Shown here: in pieces, positions 1 to 5,481 of the stretch | Layout: each line of letters opens with the position of its first letter | Position numbering within the stretch: the first letter of the stretch is position 1 | Source: Streptosporangiaceae bacterium | Lineage (GTDB): Bacteria > Actinomycetota > Actinomycetes > Streptosporangiales > Streptosporangiaceae | Direction of reading: 5' to 3' | NCBI GenBank assembly: GCA_030040415.1 | Contig: JASHTT010000691.1 | Location: 1-8,567, forward strand | DNA: 8,567 nt | Program-made: the position numbers and the translations under genes | Notes under the pieces: model-generated | What the model saw: only the letters and a program-made list of their open reading frames with translations | The model's database searches: none | Told to the model about the DNA's origin: nothing

Positions 1-2
1 CC

Positions 3-1256
3 ACGGGACCGCAGCTCGCGCCCGACGGCACGAGGCTCGACGACGTCGAGCGGGCCATCGCCGACATCGCGGCGGGCCGCGCCGTCGTGGTCGTGGATGA
101 CGCCAACCGGGAGAACGAGGGCGACATCGTGTTCGCCGCGAGCAAGGCAAGCCCGGAGCTGCTGGCCTTCACGATCAGGTATGCGCGCGGCCTGATCTGC
201 GTGCCGATGCTCGGCCAGGACCTGGACCGGCTCCAGTTGCCGCCGATGACCGCGGACAACCAGGAGCACATGGGCACGGCATTCTCCGTCAGCGTGGACG
301 CCAGGGACGGAATCACGACCGGCATCTCCGCGGCCGACAGGGCCAGGACGATCCGGACGCTGGCCGACTCGGCGACAGAACCCTACGAGATCGTCAGGCC
401 CGGGCACGTGTTCCCGCTGCGGTACGCGCCCGGCGGCGTGCTGCGCCGCCGCGGGCATACCGAGGCGGCGGTTGACCTCGCCAGGCTTGCGGGGCTCACG
501 CCGGCCGGCGTGGTCGCCGAGATCGTCAACGACGACGGGACGATGGCCCGGCCCGCGCAGCTGCGCGCGTTCGCTGACGAGCACGGCCTGGCGATGATCT
601 CGATTGAGCAGCTGATCGGCTACCGGCGGCGGCACGAGCAGGTGGTCAGCAGGGTGATCGAGACGATGGTGCCAAACCGCTACGGAAACTGGCGGGCGAT
701 CGGCTACCTGAACACGGTGGACGGCACCGAGCACCTGGCGCTGGTGTTCGGTGACCTGACCGCGCCTGGCCCGGACGTGCTCGTGCGGATGCACTCGGAG
801 TGCCTGACCGGCGACGTGTTCGGCTCGCACCGCTGTGACTGCGGGGCGCAGCTTGACGCCGCGATGGCGGCCATCGCGGCCGAGGGCCGCGGCGTAGTCC
901 TGTACCTGCGCGGTCACGAGGGCCGCGGGATCGGGCTGCTGTCCAAGCTCCGGGCGTACCAGCTGCAGGACAACGGCGCGGACACGGTCGACGCGAACAC
1001 CGAACTCGGCCTCCCGGTCGACGCGCGAGAGTATTCCACTGGCGCCCAGATGCTCGCTGACCTTGGTGTCGTCGCGCTTCGGCTGCTCACGAACAACCCG
1101 GCCAAAGTCGACGGGCTGTGCGGCTTCGGCATCGAGGTGACAGGGCGAGTCGGGCTCCCGTCGGTACCCACCGCGCACAACCTGCGCTACCTGACAGCCA
1201 AACGGGACCGGCTCGGGCACCAGATCGACAACCTCCCGTCGGCAGGCAATCAGTGA
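3..1256 (+). CDS. ribBA: Bifunctional RibBA: DHBP synthase / GTP cyclohydrolase II (5' end outside window)
   Basis: RibBA supplies both riboflavin precursors. The N-terminal RibB domain turns ribulose 5-phosphate into 3,4-dihydroxy-2-butanone 4-phosphate, and the C-terminal RibA domain opens GTP to the diaminopyrimidine. The frame is open from the left edge and 417 residues are visible. The conserved DHBP-synthase start (DDVERAIADIAAGRAVVVVDD) lies upstream of the GTG at 87, so that GTG is internal and the true start is probably only a few codons outside the window. RibB motifs are intact: RENEGD at nt 108-125, then GTAFSVSVDARDG, GISAADRA and RRRGHTEAAVDL. The RibA domain begins near visible residue 218. 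It has zinc ligands Cys267, Cys278 and Cys280 (SECLTGDVFGSHRCDC), GHEGRGIGL, RAYQLQD with the conserved Tyr, DAREY with the catalytic Asp and Arg, and LLTNNPAK. Both activities should be functional. The stop overlaps the ribH start. No FMN riboswitch is visible; any would lie upstream. Confidence 0.95.
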   Translation, partial: TGPQLAPDGTRLDDVERAIADIAAGRAVVVVDDANRENEGDIVFAASKASPELLAFTIRYARGLICVPMLGQDLDRLQLPPMTADNQEHMGTAFSVSVDARDGITTGISAADRARTIRTLADSATEPYEIVRPGHVFPLRYAPGGVLRRRGHTEAAVDLARLAGLTPAGVVAEIVNDDGTMARPAQLRAFADEHGLAMISIEQLIGYRRRHEQVVSRVIETMVPNRYGNWRAIGYLNTVDGTEHLALVFGDLTAPGPDVLVRMHSECLTGDVFGSHRCDCGAQLDAAMAAIAAEGRGVVLYLRGHEGRGIGLLSKLRAYQLQDNGADTVDANTELGLPVDAREYSTGAQMLADLGVVALRLLTNNPAKVDGLCGFGIEVTGRVGLPSVPTAHNLRYLTAKRDRLGHQIDNLPSAGNQ

Positions 1257-1726
1257 GTGGTGCTGGACGGCCCGATGGCCAGGTTGTCGACGGCTCGGGG
1301 CTGACCCTTGCGATCGCGGCAACTCGCTGGCACGCCGAAGTCACCGACCAGCTCGTGGCGCGCGCGGTGTCGGCGGCCCGGGCGTGCGGCATAGCCGAGC
1401 CGCTCGTCGTGCGCGTGCCTGGCGCGGTGGAGTTGCCGGTTGTCGCGGCCGAACTCGCGCGCCGGCACGACGCGGTCGCCTGCCTCGGCGCGGTCGTCAG
1501 GGGCGGAACACCGCACTTCGACTACGTTTGCGACGCGGTGACCTACGGCCTCGCGAGGGTGGCGCTGGACTCCGCCACTCCTGTCGGCAACGGCGTGCTG
1601 ACCTGCGACACGATGGAGCAGGCCAGGGACCGCAGTGGCGCCGAGGACAGCAGCGAGGACAAGGGCTGGGACGCCGTCATCGCTGCCCTGGAGACGGCGC
1701 TGGTGCTGCGGTCGCTGCGGTCCTGA
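1253..1726 (+). CDS. ribH: 6,7-dimethyl-8-ribityllumazine synthase
   Basis: RibH condenses 5-amino-6-ribitylaminouracil with 3,4-dihydroxy-2-butanone 4-phosphate to give lumazine, the substrate of riboflavin synthase. The protein has 157 residues, the usual family length. It shows the N-terminal A-T-R-W-H segment that contacts the pyrimidine (residues 23-27), VPGAVELPV (55-63), the phosphate/catalytic stretch RGGTPHFDYVCDAV with His88, and NGVLT followed by EQARDRSG and EDKGWDAV near the C terminus. The start is GTG at 1253, which shares GTGA with the ribBA stop. This gives the short N-terminal arm seen in mycobacterial RibH; the open frame upstream to 1118 is only ribBA read in another frame. 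The 4-bp overlap suggests translational coupling to ribBA and matched amounts of the two enzymes. No strong Shine-Dalgarno is present (weak GGCAGG about 6 nt upstream), which fits coupling. Confidence 0.95.
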   Translation: MSGAGRPDGQVVDGSGLTLAIAATRWHAEVTDQLVARAVSAARACGIAEPLVVRVPGAVELPVVAAELARRHDAVACLGAVVRGGTPHFDYVCDAVTYGLARVALDSATPVGNGVLTCDTMEQARDRSGAEDSSEDKGWDAVIAALETALVLRSLRS

Positions 1727-1733
1727 CGGCAGG

Positions 1734-1768
1734 CGGCACCGGCGCTAGCCCCGGAGCTATTCACCGGT
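1734..1768. terminator. Weak inverted repeats in the ribH/amidohydrolase convergent gap
   Basis: The 30-bp gap between the two convergent genes and the end of the amidohydrolase contain nested inverted repeats: an outer ACCGG/CCGGT pair and an inner TAGC/GCTA pair. Arms are only 4-5 bp and there is no T-tract, so this is at most a weak bidirectional terminator. Some termination function is expected here because two transcripts meet head-on, but the sequence does not show it clearly. Confidence 0.2.
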
Positions 1769-2656
1769 AGCGGCACCGCTATGCAGGATGCCCGCCATCG
1801 CACGGTCGCGCCAGGCGGCTGTGGAGTCGTAGAGCTCCTGGCCGGTGTCGACCCTGGAGAGCAGCACGCCAGTGACGTTGCGCCGGAGGCGGCCGACAGT
1901 CACGCCGTCGGCGCGCACGAAGAAGGCTGGCCAGCAGCTCTGCGCGGCCGACGAGTTCGGGCAGCTGATCCACATGTGGTTGCACGCGGCCGCCGTGGTC
2001 ATCGCCGCCGGCATCGTGATGCCGGGGTAGGTGAAAGTCGCGGCGGCGTTGAGCCGCTCGTACTCGGGTCCTATCGCCGCCCGGGACTCGGCAAGCCGTT
2101 CGGCCGAGGCGCGGGCGGCGTGGAACGAGTGGAATATCAGCTGGACGCCGCGCTGCTTGTACTCCCGGTACAACTCCGGGAACCGGTAGTCGTAGCAGAT
2201 AAGGGCGCCGCACCAGATCTCGCCGAGCTGCCAGACAGTGCAGCGGCTGCCCGGGCTGTAGTGCGCGAGGTCCCCTGATCGCCCGGCCGCGTCGCCGGAG
2301 CAGAAGCGCTTGTCGTAGCGCTCGACGACGTGCCCGTCGGCGTCGATGACGTACAGGCTGTTGTAGGGCTTGCGAATGCCGGGCAGCCGGTGCGCGGAGC
2401 CGACCACCACCCAGATGCCGAGCCGCCGCGCGCGCTCGGCCAGCTTGACGGCGGCCTCGTCGAGCCGCTGCCAGTCGAAGCCGGCGAAGGTCGGAAAGTC
2501 AGTCCCGGCGTAACCAGACAGCGCGCCTTCGGGGAAGTGCGCGACGTCCGCGCCGCCCTGGCGGGCCGTGCCCAGCTGCCGCAAGATGTGCCGCAGGTTC
2601 GCGTCGATGTCCGCGCTGACAGGAAACTGGCAAGTCGCGACCGTGAGTGCAGCCAT
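1757..2656 (-). CDS. Nitrilase-superfamily carbon-nitrogen hydrolase (amidohydrolase)
   Basis: This is a cytoplasmic C-N hydrolase that would cleave an amide, carbamoyl or nitrile bond of an unknown small substrate. All three catalytic residues of the superfamily are present: Glu43 in FPEGALSGY, Lys116 in RYDKRF, and the nucleophile Cys154 in ALICYDYRFPELYR. The 299-residue length is normal for a single-domain member. I chose the ATG at 2656, which gives MAALTVATCQF and places the first strand at the N terminus. An ATG three codons upstream (2665) is almost as good. The longer open frame to 2764 only overlaps tetR and lacks family features. No clear Shine-Dalgarno precedes either ATG. The gene starts 28 bp (or 19 bp) after the tetR stop on the same strand, so it is probably its second cistron and under the same autoregulation. 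It is not a full-length aliphatic nitrilase or NAD synthetase by length. Substrate cannot be read from sequence. Confidence 0.88.
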   Translation of the reverse strand: MAALTVATCQFPVSADIDANLRHILRQLGTARQGGADVAHFPEGALSGYAGTDFPTFAGFDWQRLDEAAVKLAERARRLGIWVVVGSAHRLPGIRKPYNSLYVIDADGHVVERYDKRFCSGDAAGRSGDLAHYSPGSRCTVWQLGEIWCGALICYDYRFPELYREYKQRGVQLIFHSFHAARASAERLAESRAAIGPEYERLNAAATFTYPGITMPAAMTTAAACNHMWISCPNSSAAQSCWPAFFVRADGVTVGRLRRNVTGVLLSRVDTGQELYDSTAAWRDRAMAGILHSGAATGE

Positions 2657-2684
2657 GGCACCCATGATGCTGCGCCGGCAGCCG

Positions 2685-3350
2685 TCAGGACACGCCAGGC
2701 GCGACCCGCTCGACGCCGGACAGCAGCAGGTCGAGCAGCTCGCCGAACCGGACGCCGGGATCACCGAAGATCACCCGGCCCGCTCGGGTCGCCAGCGGCG
2801 CGGCCGGGCCGATCAGCTCGGCGCGACGTCCCAGCGCGTACCTCTCGTCGCCAGCCGCCATGGCCTGTGCCACCGCCTGCTCCTCGACGCAGAAGCCGAC
2901 GGTGAAGTCGTGCACCAGGAGTAGCCCCCGCACGGCGTCCTCCAGCGCGAAACCCTGGCGCACCAGGTTGCCGAAGGTTGTCTCCTGGCGCCTGACAACC
3001 ACGATGTCGGTTAGCGTCGTGCCGCTGAAGGCCTTGGCCCCGTCGCGGCGGCCGAGCAGTTCGCGACGGACCGTCCAGGCGTACTCAGCCATCACCTCGC
3101 GCCATGGCAGGTCGGCATCAAGGGCCGCCATGTGCTCGCCGATCTGCCGCCAGGTTTGCGTGGCCATCTCGTCGAGCAGGGCTTGCTTACTGGGCACGTG
3201 CCAATAGAGCGCCGGTGCTTTGACACCAAGCCGGGCCGCCAGGGCCCGGACAGTCAGGCCGTCCATGCCGACGTCGTCGAGCAGCTCGAGCGCAGCCTGG
3301 ACGATGGCCGCCTTCGTGAGCGGAGGTCGCACGGTTTGACAGTTTAACAT
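2685..3350 (-). CDS. TetR-family transcriptional regulator (tetracycline-repressor-type C-terminal domain)
   Basis: This is a dimeric ligand-responsive DNA-binding repressor of 221 residues. The N-terminal helix-turn-helix covers about residues 32-51 (LTVRALAARLGV then PALYWHVPSKQAL), a pattern typical of regulators with the TetR_C domain. The rest (about 80-215) is the ligand-binding and dimerization core. The ATG at 3350 lies inside palindrome 1. A plausible minus-strand promoter places transcription start within a few bases of it, so the mRNA may be leaderless. An in-frame GTG at 3332 would give 215 residues and leave the palindrome untranslated; neither start has a Shine-Dalgarno. The gene is divergent from the MDR oxidoreductase and upstream of the amidohydrolase. 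The two TTAACnnnGTTAA sites between them are its most likely operators, implying autorepression plus control of the oxidoreductase. The inducing ligand is unknown. Confidence 0.9.
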   Translation of the reverse strand: MLNCQTVRPPLTKAAIVQAALELLDDVGMDGLTVRALAARLGVKAPALYWHVPSKQALLDEMATQTWRQIGEHMAALDADLPWREVMAEYAWTVRRELLGRRDGAKAFSGTTLTDIVVVRRQETTFGNLVRQGFALEDAVRGLLLVHDFTVGFCVEEQAVAQAMAAGDERYALGRRAELIGPAAPLATRAGRVIFGDPGVRFGELLDLLLSGVERVAPGVS

Positions 3351-3372
3351 TGTTAAGGCATGCTCGTAGCGT
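3336..3372 (+). promoter_or_regulatory. Candidate promoter(s) of the MDR oxidoreductase
   Basis: Two overlapping sigma-70-type solutions fit. One is TTGACA (3336-3341), a perfect -35, 17 bp before CATGCT (3359-3364), with operator 1 exactly in the spacer. The other is TTAACA (3344-3349), 17 bp before TAGCGT (3367-3372), with the -35 inside operator 1. Both place the start at about 3371-3380, at or just before operator 2, so TetR binding would block either one. The exact choice cannot be made by eye. Confidence 0.45.
3344..3356. promoter_or_regulatory. Palindromic operator 1 (TTAACATTGTTAA)
   Basis: A perfect inverted repeat with 5-bp arms and 3-bp spacer sits at the tetR start codon. It is one of two copies of TTAACnnnGTTAA in the divergent intergenic region, and I saw no other copy in the window. 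It covers the spacer or -35 of the candidate oxidoreductase promoters and the expected tetR transcription start. Binding by the adjacent TetR protein is inferred. Confidence 0.7.
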
Positions 3373-3388
3373 CACTTAACAACGTTAA
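3360..3388 (-). promoter_or_regulatory. Candidate tetR promoter
   Basis: On the minus strand TTAACG (3388-3383, inside operator 2) is followed after 17 bp by GAGCAT (3365-3360), which keeps the conserved A and final T of a -10. The start would fall near 3353-3350, at the tetR ATG, giving a leaderless or nearly leaderless mRNA. The hexamers are weak, so this is tentative. Confidence 0.35.
3376..3388. promoter_or_regulatory. Palindromic operator 2 (TTAACAACGTTAA)
   Basis: This is the second perfect 5-3-5 inverted repeat, with the same arms as operator 1 but a different spacer. Its centre is 32 bp away, about three helical turns, so two dimers would sit on the same face of the DNA. It covers the expected transcription start of the oxidoreductase and the candidate -35 of tetR. 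Confidence 0.7.
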
Positions 3389-3391
3389 ATT

Positions 3392-3461
3392 GAGTGCCGC
3401 CCGCCGCTGGGTTGCGGCGGCGGTCCGATCGCGGCAGCCAGGTTGCGGCGCGGGCGCACTC
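3392..3461 (+). promoter_or_regulatory. Structured leader of the MDR oxidoreductase mRNA
   Basis: The untranslated leader can fold in two exclusive ways. Hairpin A is local: CCGCCGC (3401-3407), a 6-nt loop, then GCGGCGG (3414-3420). Stem B is long-range: GAGTGC (3392-3397) with GCACTC (3456-3461), GCCCGC (3399-3404) with GCGGGC (3450-3455), then GCTG (3406-3409) with CGGC (3446-3449, one G-U), with single bulged Cs at 3398 and 3405. Stem B ends directly against the Shine-Dalgarno. A regulatory role is inference; such stems also arise by chance in GC-rich DNA. Confidence 0.3.
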
Positions 3462-3467
3462 AGGAGG
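3462..3467 (+). promoter_or_regulatory. Shine-Dalgarno AGGAGG deciding the oxidoreductase start
   Basis: A near-perfect anti-16S match ends 7 nt before the ATG at 3475. It is the strongest ribosome binding site in the window and rules out the longer in-frame opening that reaches back to 3394. Confidence 0.85.
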
Positions 3468-3474
3468 GCACGAC

Positions 3475-4443
3475 ATGAAGGCAGCGGTCCTGTACTCGGC
3501 CGATTCTGTCCCCGTCTACGCAGACTTTGCTGACCCACAGCCCAGCGAGGGCACGGAGGTCGTGGGGTTCGTGGCTGCGGGCATCCACCACGTCACCCGG
3601 TCGGTGGCCGCCGGCCGCCACTACAGCCGGGGCGCTGAATTCCCGCTCATCCCCGGTCTCAACGCCGTGGCCCGCACGGCAGCAGGCGACCTGGTGTTCA
3701 CCTCGTCCGGTCCGCCGCCATACGGGACCTTCGCCGAGCGCATCGTCTCGCCGGATGCGATGCGCTTCCCGCTGCCCGGCGGCGCCAGGCCTGAGGCCGT
3801 GGCGGCAGGCGTCAACCCGGGCATGGCGTCCTGGCTGCCGATGCGGGCCCGGCTGGCGGATGCCGGCAGCCTGCGTACTGTGCTGATCCTCGGCGTAACC
3901 GGCATGTCCGGCTATCTGGCCGGGCAGAACGCCAGGTTGCTCGGGGCTACCCGGGTGGTCGGCGCCGGGCGCAACGAGGCCGGCCTGGCGCGCGCCGCCG
4001 CGGTAGGCGTCGAGCCAGTCTCGCTCAGCGGCGACCGGGAGACCGACGCCAGCGCGATCGCCTCGGCACTTGGCGAGGACACGCCCGCGATCGTGCTCGA
4101 CTTCGTCTGGGGACACGTCGCCGAGGCCGCGTTCGCCGCCCTCGCTTCCCCGGGCATGAGCCGTGACGACACGGACACCAGGTACGCCCAGATCGGCGCG
4201 CTCGGCGGAGCACACGCCGCGGTGCCTTCGGCCTTGCTGCGCAGCAGGAAGATCACGATCGCCGGCAGCGGAGCGGGCTCGGTTGCTCAGGCCGAGATCG
4301 CCAGGCAGCTGCCTGCTTACCTCGAGCTGATCGCTGACGGCTCGGTGGACGTGCCGTTCCGTACCTTCCCGCTGTCCGACGTCGGCGCGGCCTGGGCCGC
4401 GTCGGCCGACTCTGGACCGCGTGTCGTGCTGGTCAGGGATTAG
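3475..4443 (+). CDS. Zinc-free MDR-superfamily oxidoreductase (quinone-reductase-like)
   Basis: A predicted NAD(P)H-dependent reductase of the medium-chain dehydrogenase/reductase superfamily, 322 residues. The N-terminal GroES-like domain (MKAAVLYS, then FPLIPGLNAVAR and PYGTFAERIV) is followed by a Rossmann domain with the nucleotide motif GVTGMSG at residues 140-146, the helix GYLAGQNARLLGATRVVGAGRN, and IVLDFVWG near 205. The protein contains no cysteine, so it lacks both the catalytic and structural zinc sites of alcohol dehydrogenases. This favours a quinone-oxidoreductase or enone-reductase type of activity. The start is set by AGGAGG. It is transcribed divergently from tetR, and both operators cover its promoter, so it is probably the main target of that regulator, induced by an electrophile or quinone-like ligand. 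That ligand class is inference from similar TetR/MDR pairs. Confidence 0.87.
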   Translation: MKAAVLYSADSVPVYADFADPQPSEGTEVVGFVAAGIHHVTRSVAAGRHYSRGAEFPLIPGLNAVARTAAGDLVFTSSGPPPYGTFAERIVSPDAMRFPLPGGARPEAVAAGVNPGMASWLPMRARLADAGSLRTVLILGVTGMSGYLAGQNARLLGATRVVGAGRNEAGLARAAAVGVEPVSLSGDRETDASAIASALGEDTPAIVLDFVWGHVAEAAFAALASPGMSRDDTDTRYAQIGALGGAHAAVPSALLRSRKITIAGSGAGSVAQAEIARQLPAYLELIADGSVDVPFRTFPLSDVGAAWAASADSGPRVVLVRD

Positions 4444-4493
4444 GGGGCGGACCGGTAGTGGTAGCGGGCAGCCAAGGCGTTCTTCGTCCGATG

Positions 4494-4542
4494 GCCGCCA
4501 GCCCGGGGCCGCAACGCTTTGAGTGCGGCCACGGGCATCGGC
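4494..4542 (+). terminator. Long hairpin after the oxidoreductase gene, candidate terminator
   Basis: The intergenic RNA can form GCCCG (4501-4505) with CGGGC (4532-4536), then one G-A mismatch, then GGCCGCA (4507-4513) with TGCGGCC (4524-4530) around the 10-nt loop ACGCTTTGAG. A further GCCG/CGGC step at 4494-4497 and 4539-4542 continues beyond a small internal loop. That is 16 pairs in 49 nt, 50 bp after the oxidoreductase stop. No T-tract follows, which is common for actinobacterial terminators. It would isolate the oxidoreductase transcript from the kinase gene. Confidence 0.5.
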
Positions 4543-4546
4543 GTGC

Positions 4547-4564
4547 CGGTCCCCGGCCGGACCG
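4547..4564 (+). terminator. Second hairpin in tandem
   Basis: CGGTCC (4547-4552) and GGACCG (4559-4564) form a perfect 6-bp stem around CCGGCC, only 4 bp after the first hairpin and 26 bp before the kinase ATG. It may reinforce termination or lie in the kinase leader. No convincing promoter is visible between it and the ATG at 4591. Confidence 0.35.
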
Positions 4565-4590
4565 TCCATGTTCGTGCAAGACTGCCGACC

Positions 4591-5481
4591 ATGGAGCCGT
4601 CCGCGGCCACCCTGGCCTGGGTCGAGGCCACCTGGCCCGATCGTTCCTGGGCCGGTGCGGAGGTTCGCCACGGCGCTTTTCACGAGGTCGTTGTCGCCAG
4701 TGACCACGTCGCCCGGGTCGCACGGGGAGACGGTCACCGGTCACGGGTCGACCGCGAGGCGGGCCTGCTGCAGCTGGCCGGCCAGTTGGAACTCAGCTGC
4801 GCGGTCCCGGTGTTGCTCGGTGGGACCGTCAGCCGCGACGGCCGATCGGGATTCCGCACGACCGCGCTACCCGGCGAGCAACGCGACTCGGCGTCCTGGC
4901 GCGAAGTACGCAAGGGCCTGCTGGCCATTCTCGCCGAGCTGGCGCAGGTATCGCCGAAGCCAGGCACGGCACTGCCAGCAGCGCGGATGTGGTGCGGTGG
5001 GCCGGACTGGCCGGCAATCGTGGCAGGCCGGCTTCTGTGTCACCTCCCGCGCGATCTCGCTGGCCGGGCGTCGGCCGTGGTCGCGGACGTCGTCGCCGTC
5101 GAGCAGGATTCGGCACCCGGCTTCGTGCACGGGGACTTCGGGCTGCACAACGTTCTCTGGGTGTCCTGCGCGCCCTGCGGCCTGATCGACTTTGACCACC
5201 TCGGCTGGGGCGATCCAGCCATCGATGTCGCACCGCTGGTCGGCATGTTCTCGGCGGCCCGGCTGTCCGGTGACTTTGACCAGGAGGTCCTTCGCCGGGC
5301 AATGGTTCATCGGGCGTCGCTTCCGCTGCAGGTGGCGGCCGCAGCCGAGCTTGCCGGAGACGCCGGTCTCCGTGATCACGCGCTTGGCAACTTCACGGCT
5401 CGCGCGGCCAGCGGGACCCTGCACGATCCGGGCGGGCATACCCCCACCCCCGAGGGGAAAGGCAAGATGGGCACATGGTGA
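4591..5481 (+). CDS. APH-family (aminoglycoside phosphotransferase-like) small-molecule kinase
   Basis: A protein of 296 residues with the eukaryotic-kinase-like APH fold, which would transfer phosphate from ATP to a small hydroxylated substrate. The catalytic loop FVHGDFGLHN carries Asp182 and Asn187. The metal-binding segment is IDFDHLGWGDPAID with Asp200 and Asp202. The N-lobe shows FHEVVVASDHVARVAR followed by the REAGLLQLAG helix; Arg stands where many kinases have the ATP-binding Lys, as is frequent in this branch. I chose the ATG at 4591 because MEPSAATLAWVEATWP looks like a normal N terminus; upstream openings run through the hairpins. There is no good Shine-Dalgarno. The family is broad (antibiotic resistance, fructosamine, homoserine and choline-like kinases), so a resistance role should not be assumed. 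Its stop overlaps the next gene by 7 bp (ATGGTGA), implying co-translation. Confidence 0.82.
   Translation: MEPSAATLAWVEATWPDRSWAGAEVRHGAFHEVVVASDHVARVARGDGHRSRVDREAGLLQLAGQLELSCAVPVLLGGTVSRDGRSGFRTTALPGEQRDSASWREVRKGLLAILAELAQVSPKPGTALPAARMWCGGPDWPAIVAGRLLCHLPRDLAGRASAVVADVVAVEQDSAPGFVHGDFGLHNVLWVSCAPCGLIDFDHLGWGDPAIDVAPLVGMFSAARLSGDFDQEVLRRAMVHRASLPLQVAAAAELAGDAGLRDHALGNFTARAASGTLHDPGGHTPTPEGKGKMGTW

Noticed and set aside
1..86. FMN riboswitch for the riboflavin operon
   Set aside because: This stretch is already ribBA coding sequence. No aptamer-like leader is within the window; it would be upstream if present.
87..89. GTG as the start of ribBA
   Set aside because: The conserved DHBP-synthase N terminus is encoded in frame upstream of it, so the codon is an internal valine.
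2330..2905. Open frames on the plus strand opposite the amidohydrolase and tetR
   Set aside because: The minus strand carries complete catalytic-triad and helix-turn-helix proteins. The plus-strand frames show no motifs and match the usual antisense openness of GC-rich codons.
3410..3450. Direct repeat GGTTGCGGCG as a mobile-element or iteron signature
   Set aside because: Only two 10-bp copies of GC-rich sequence, with no flanking inverted repeats or replication or transposition genes. It is better viewed as part of the leader structure.
3460..4737. A 425-codon open frame on the minus strand, antisense to the oxidoreductase
   Set aside because: Composition-driven shadow: the translation is low-complexity Arg/Gly/Ala with no domain, while the plus strand codes for a clear MDR enzyme with a strong ribosome binding site.
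4591..5481. Aminoglycoside-resistance gene
   Set aside because: The APH fold is shared by many metabolic kinases. There is no nearby resistance or antibiotic-biosynthesis context and no close match that I recognise to a known resistance enzyme.
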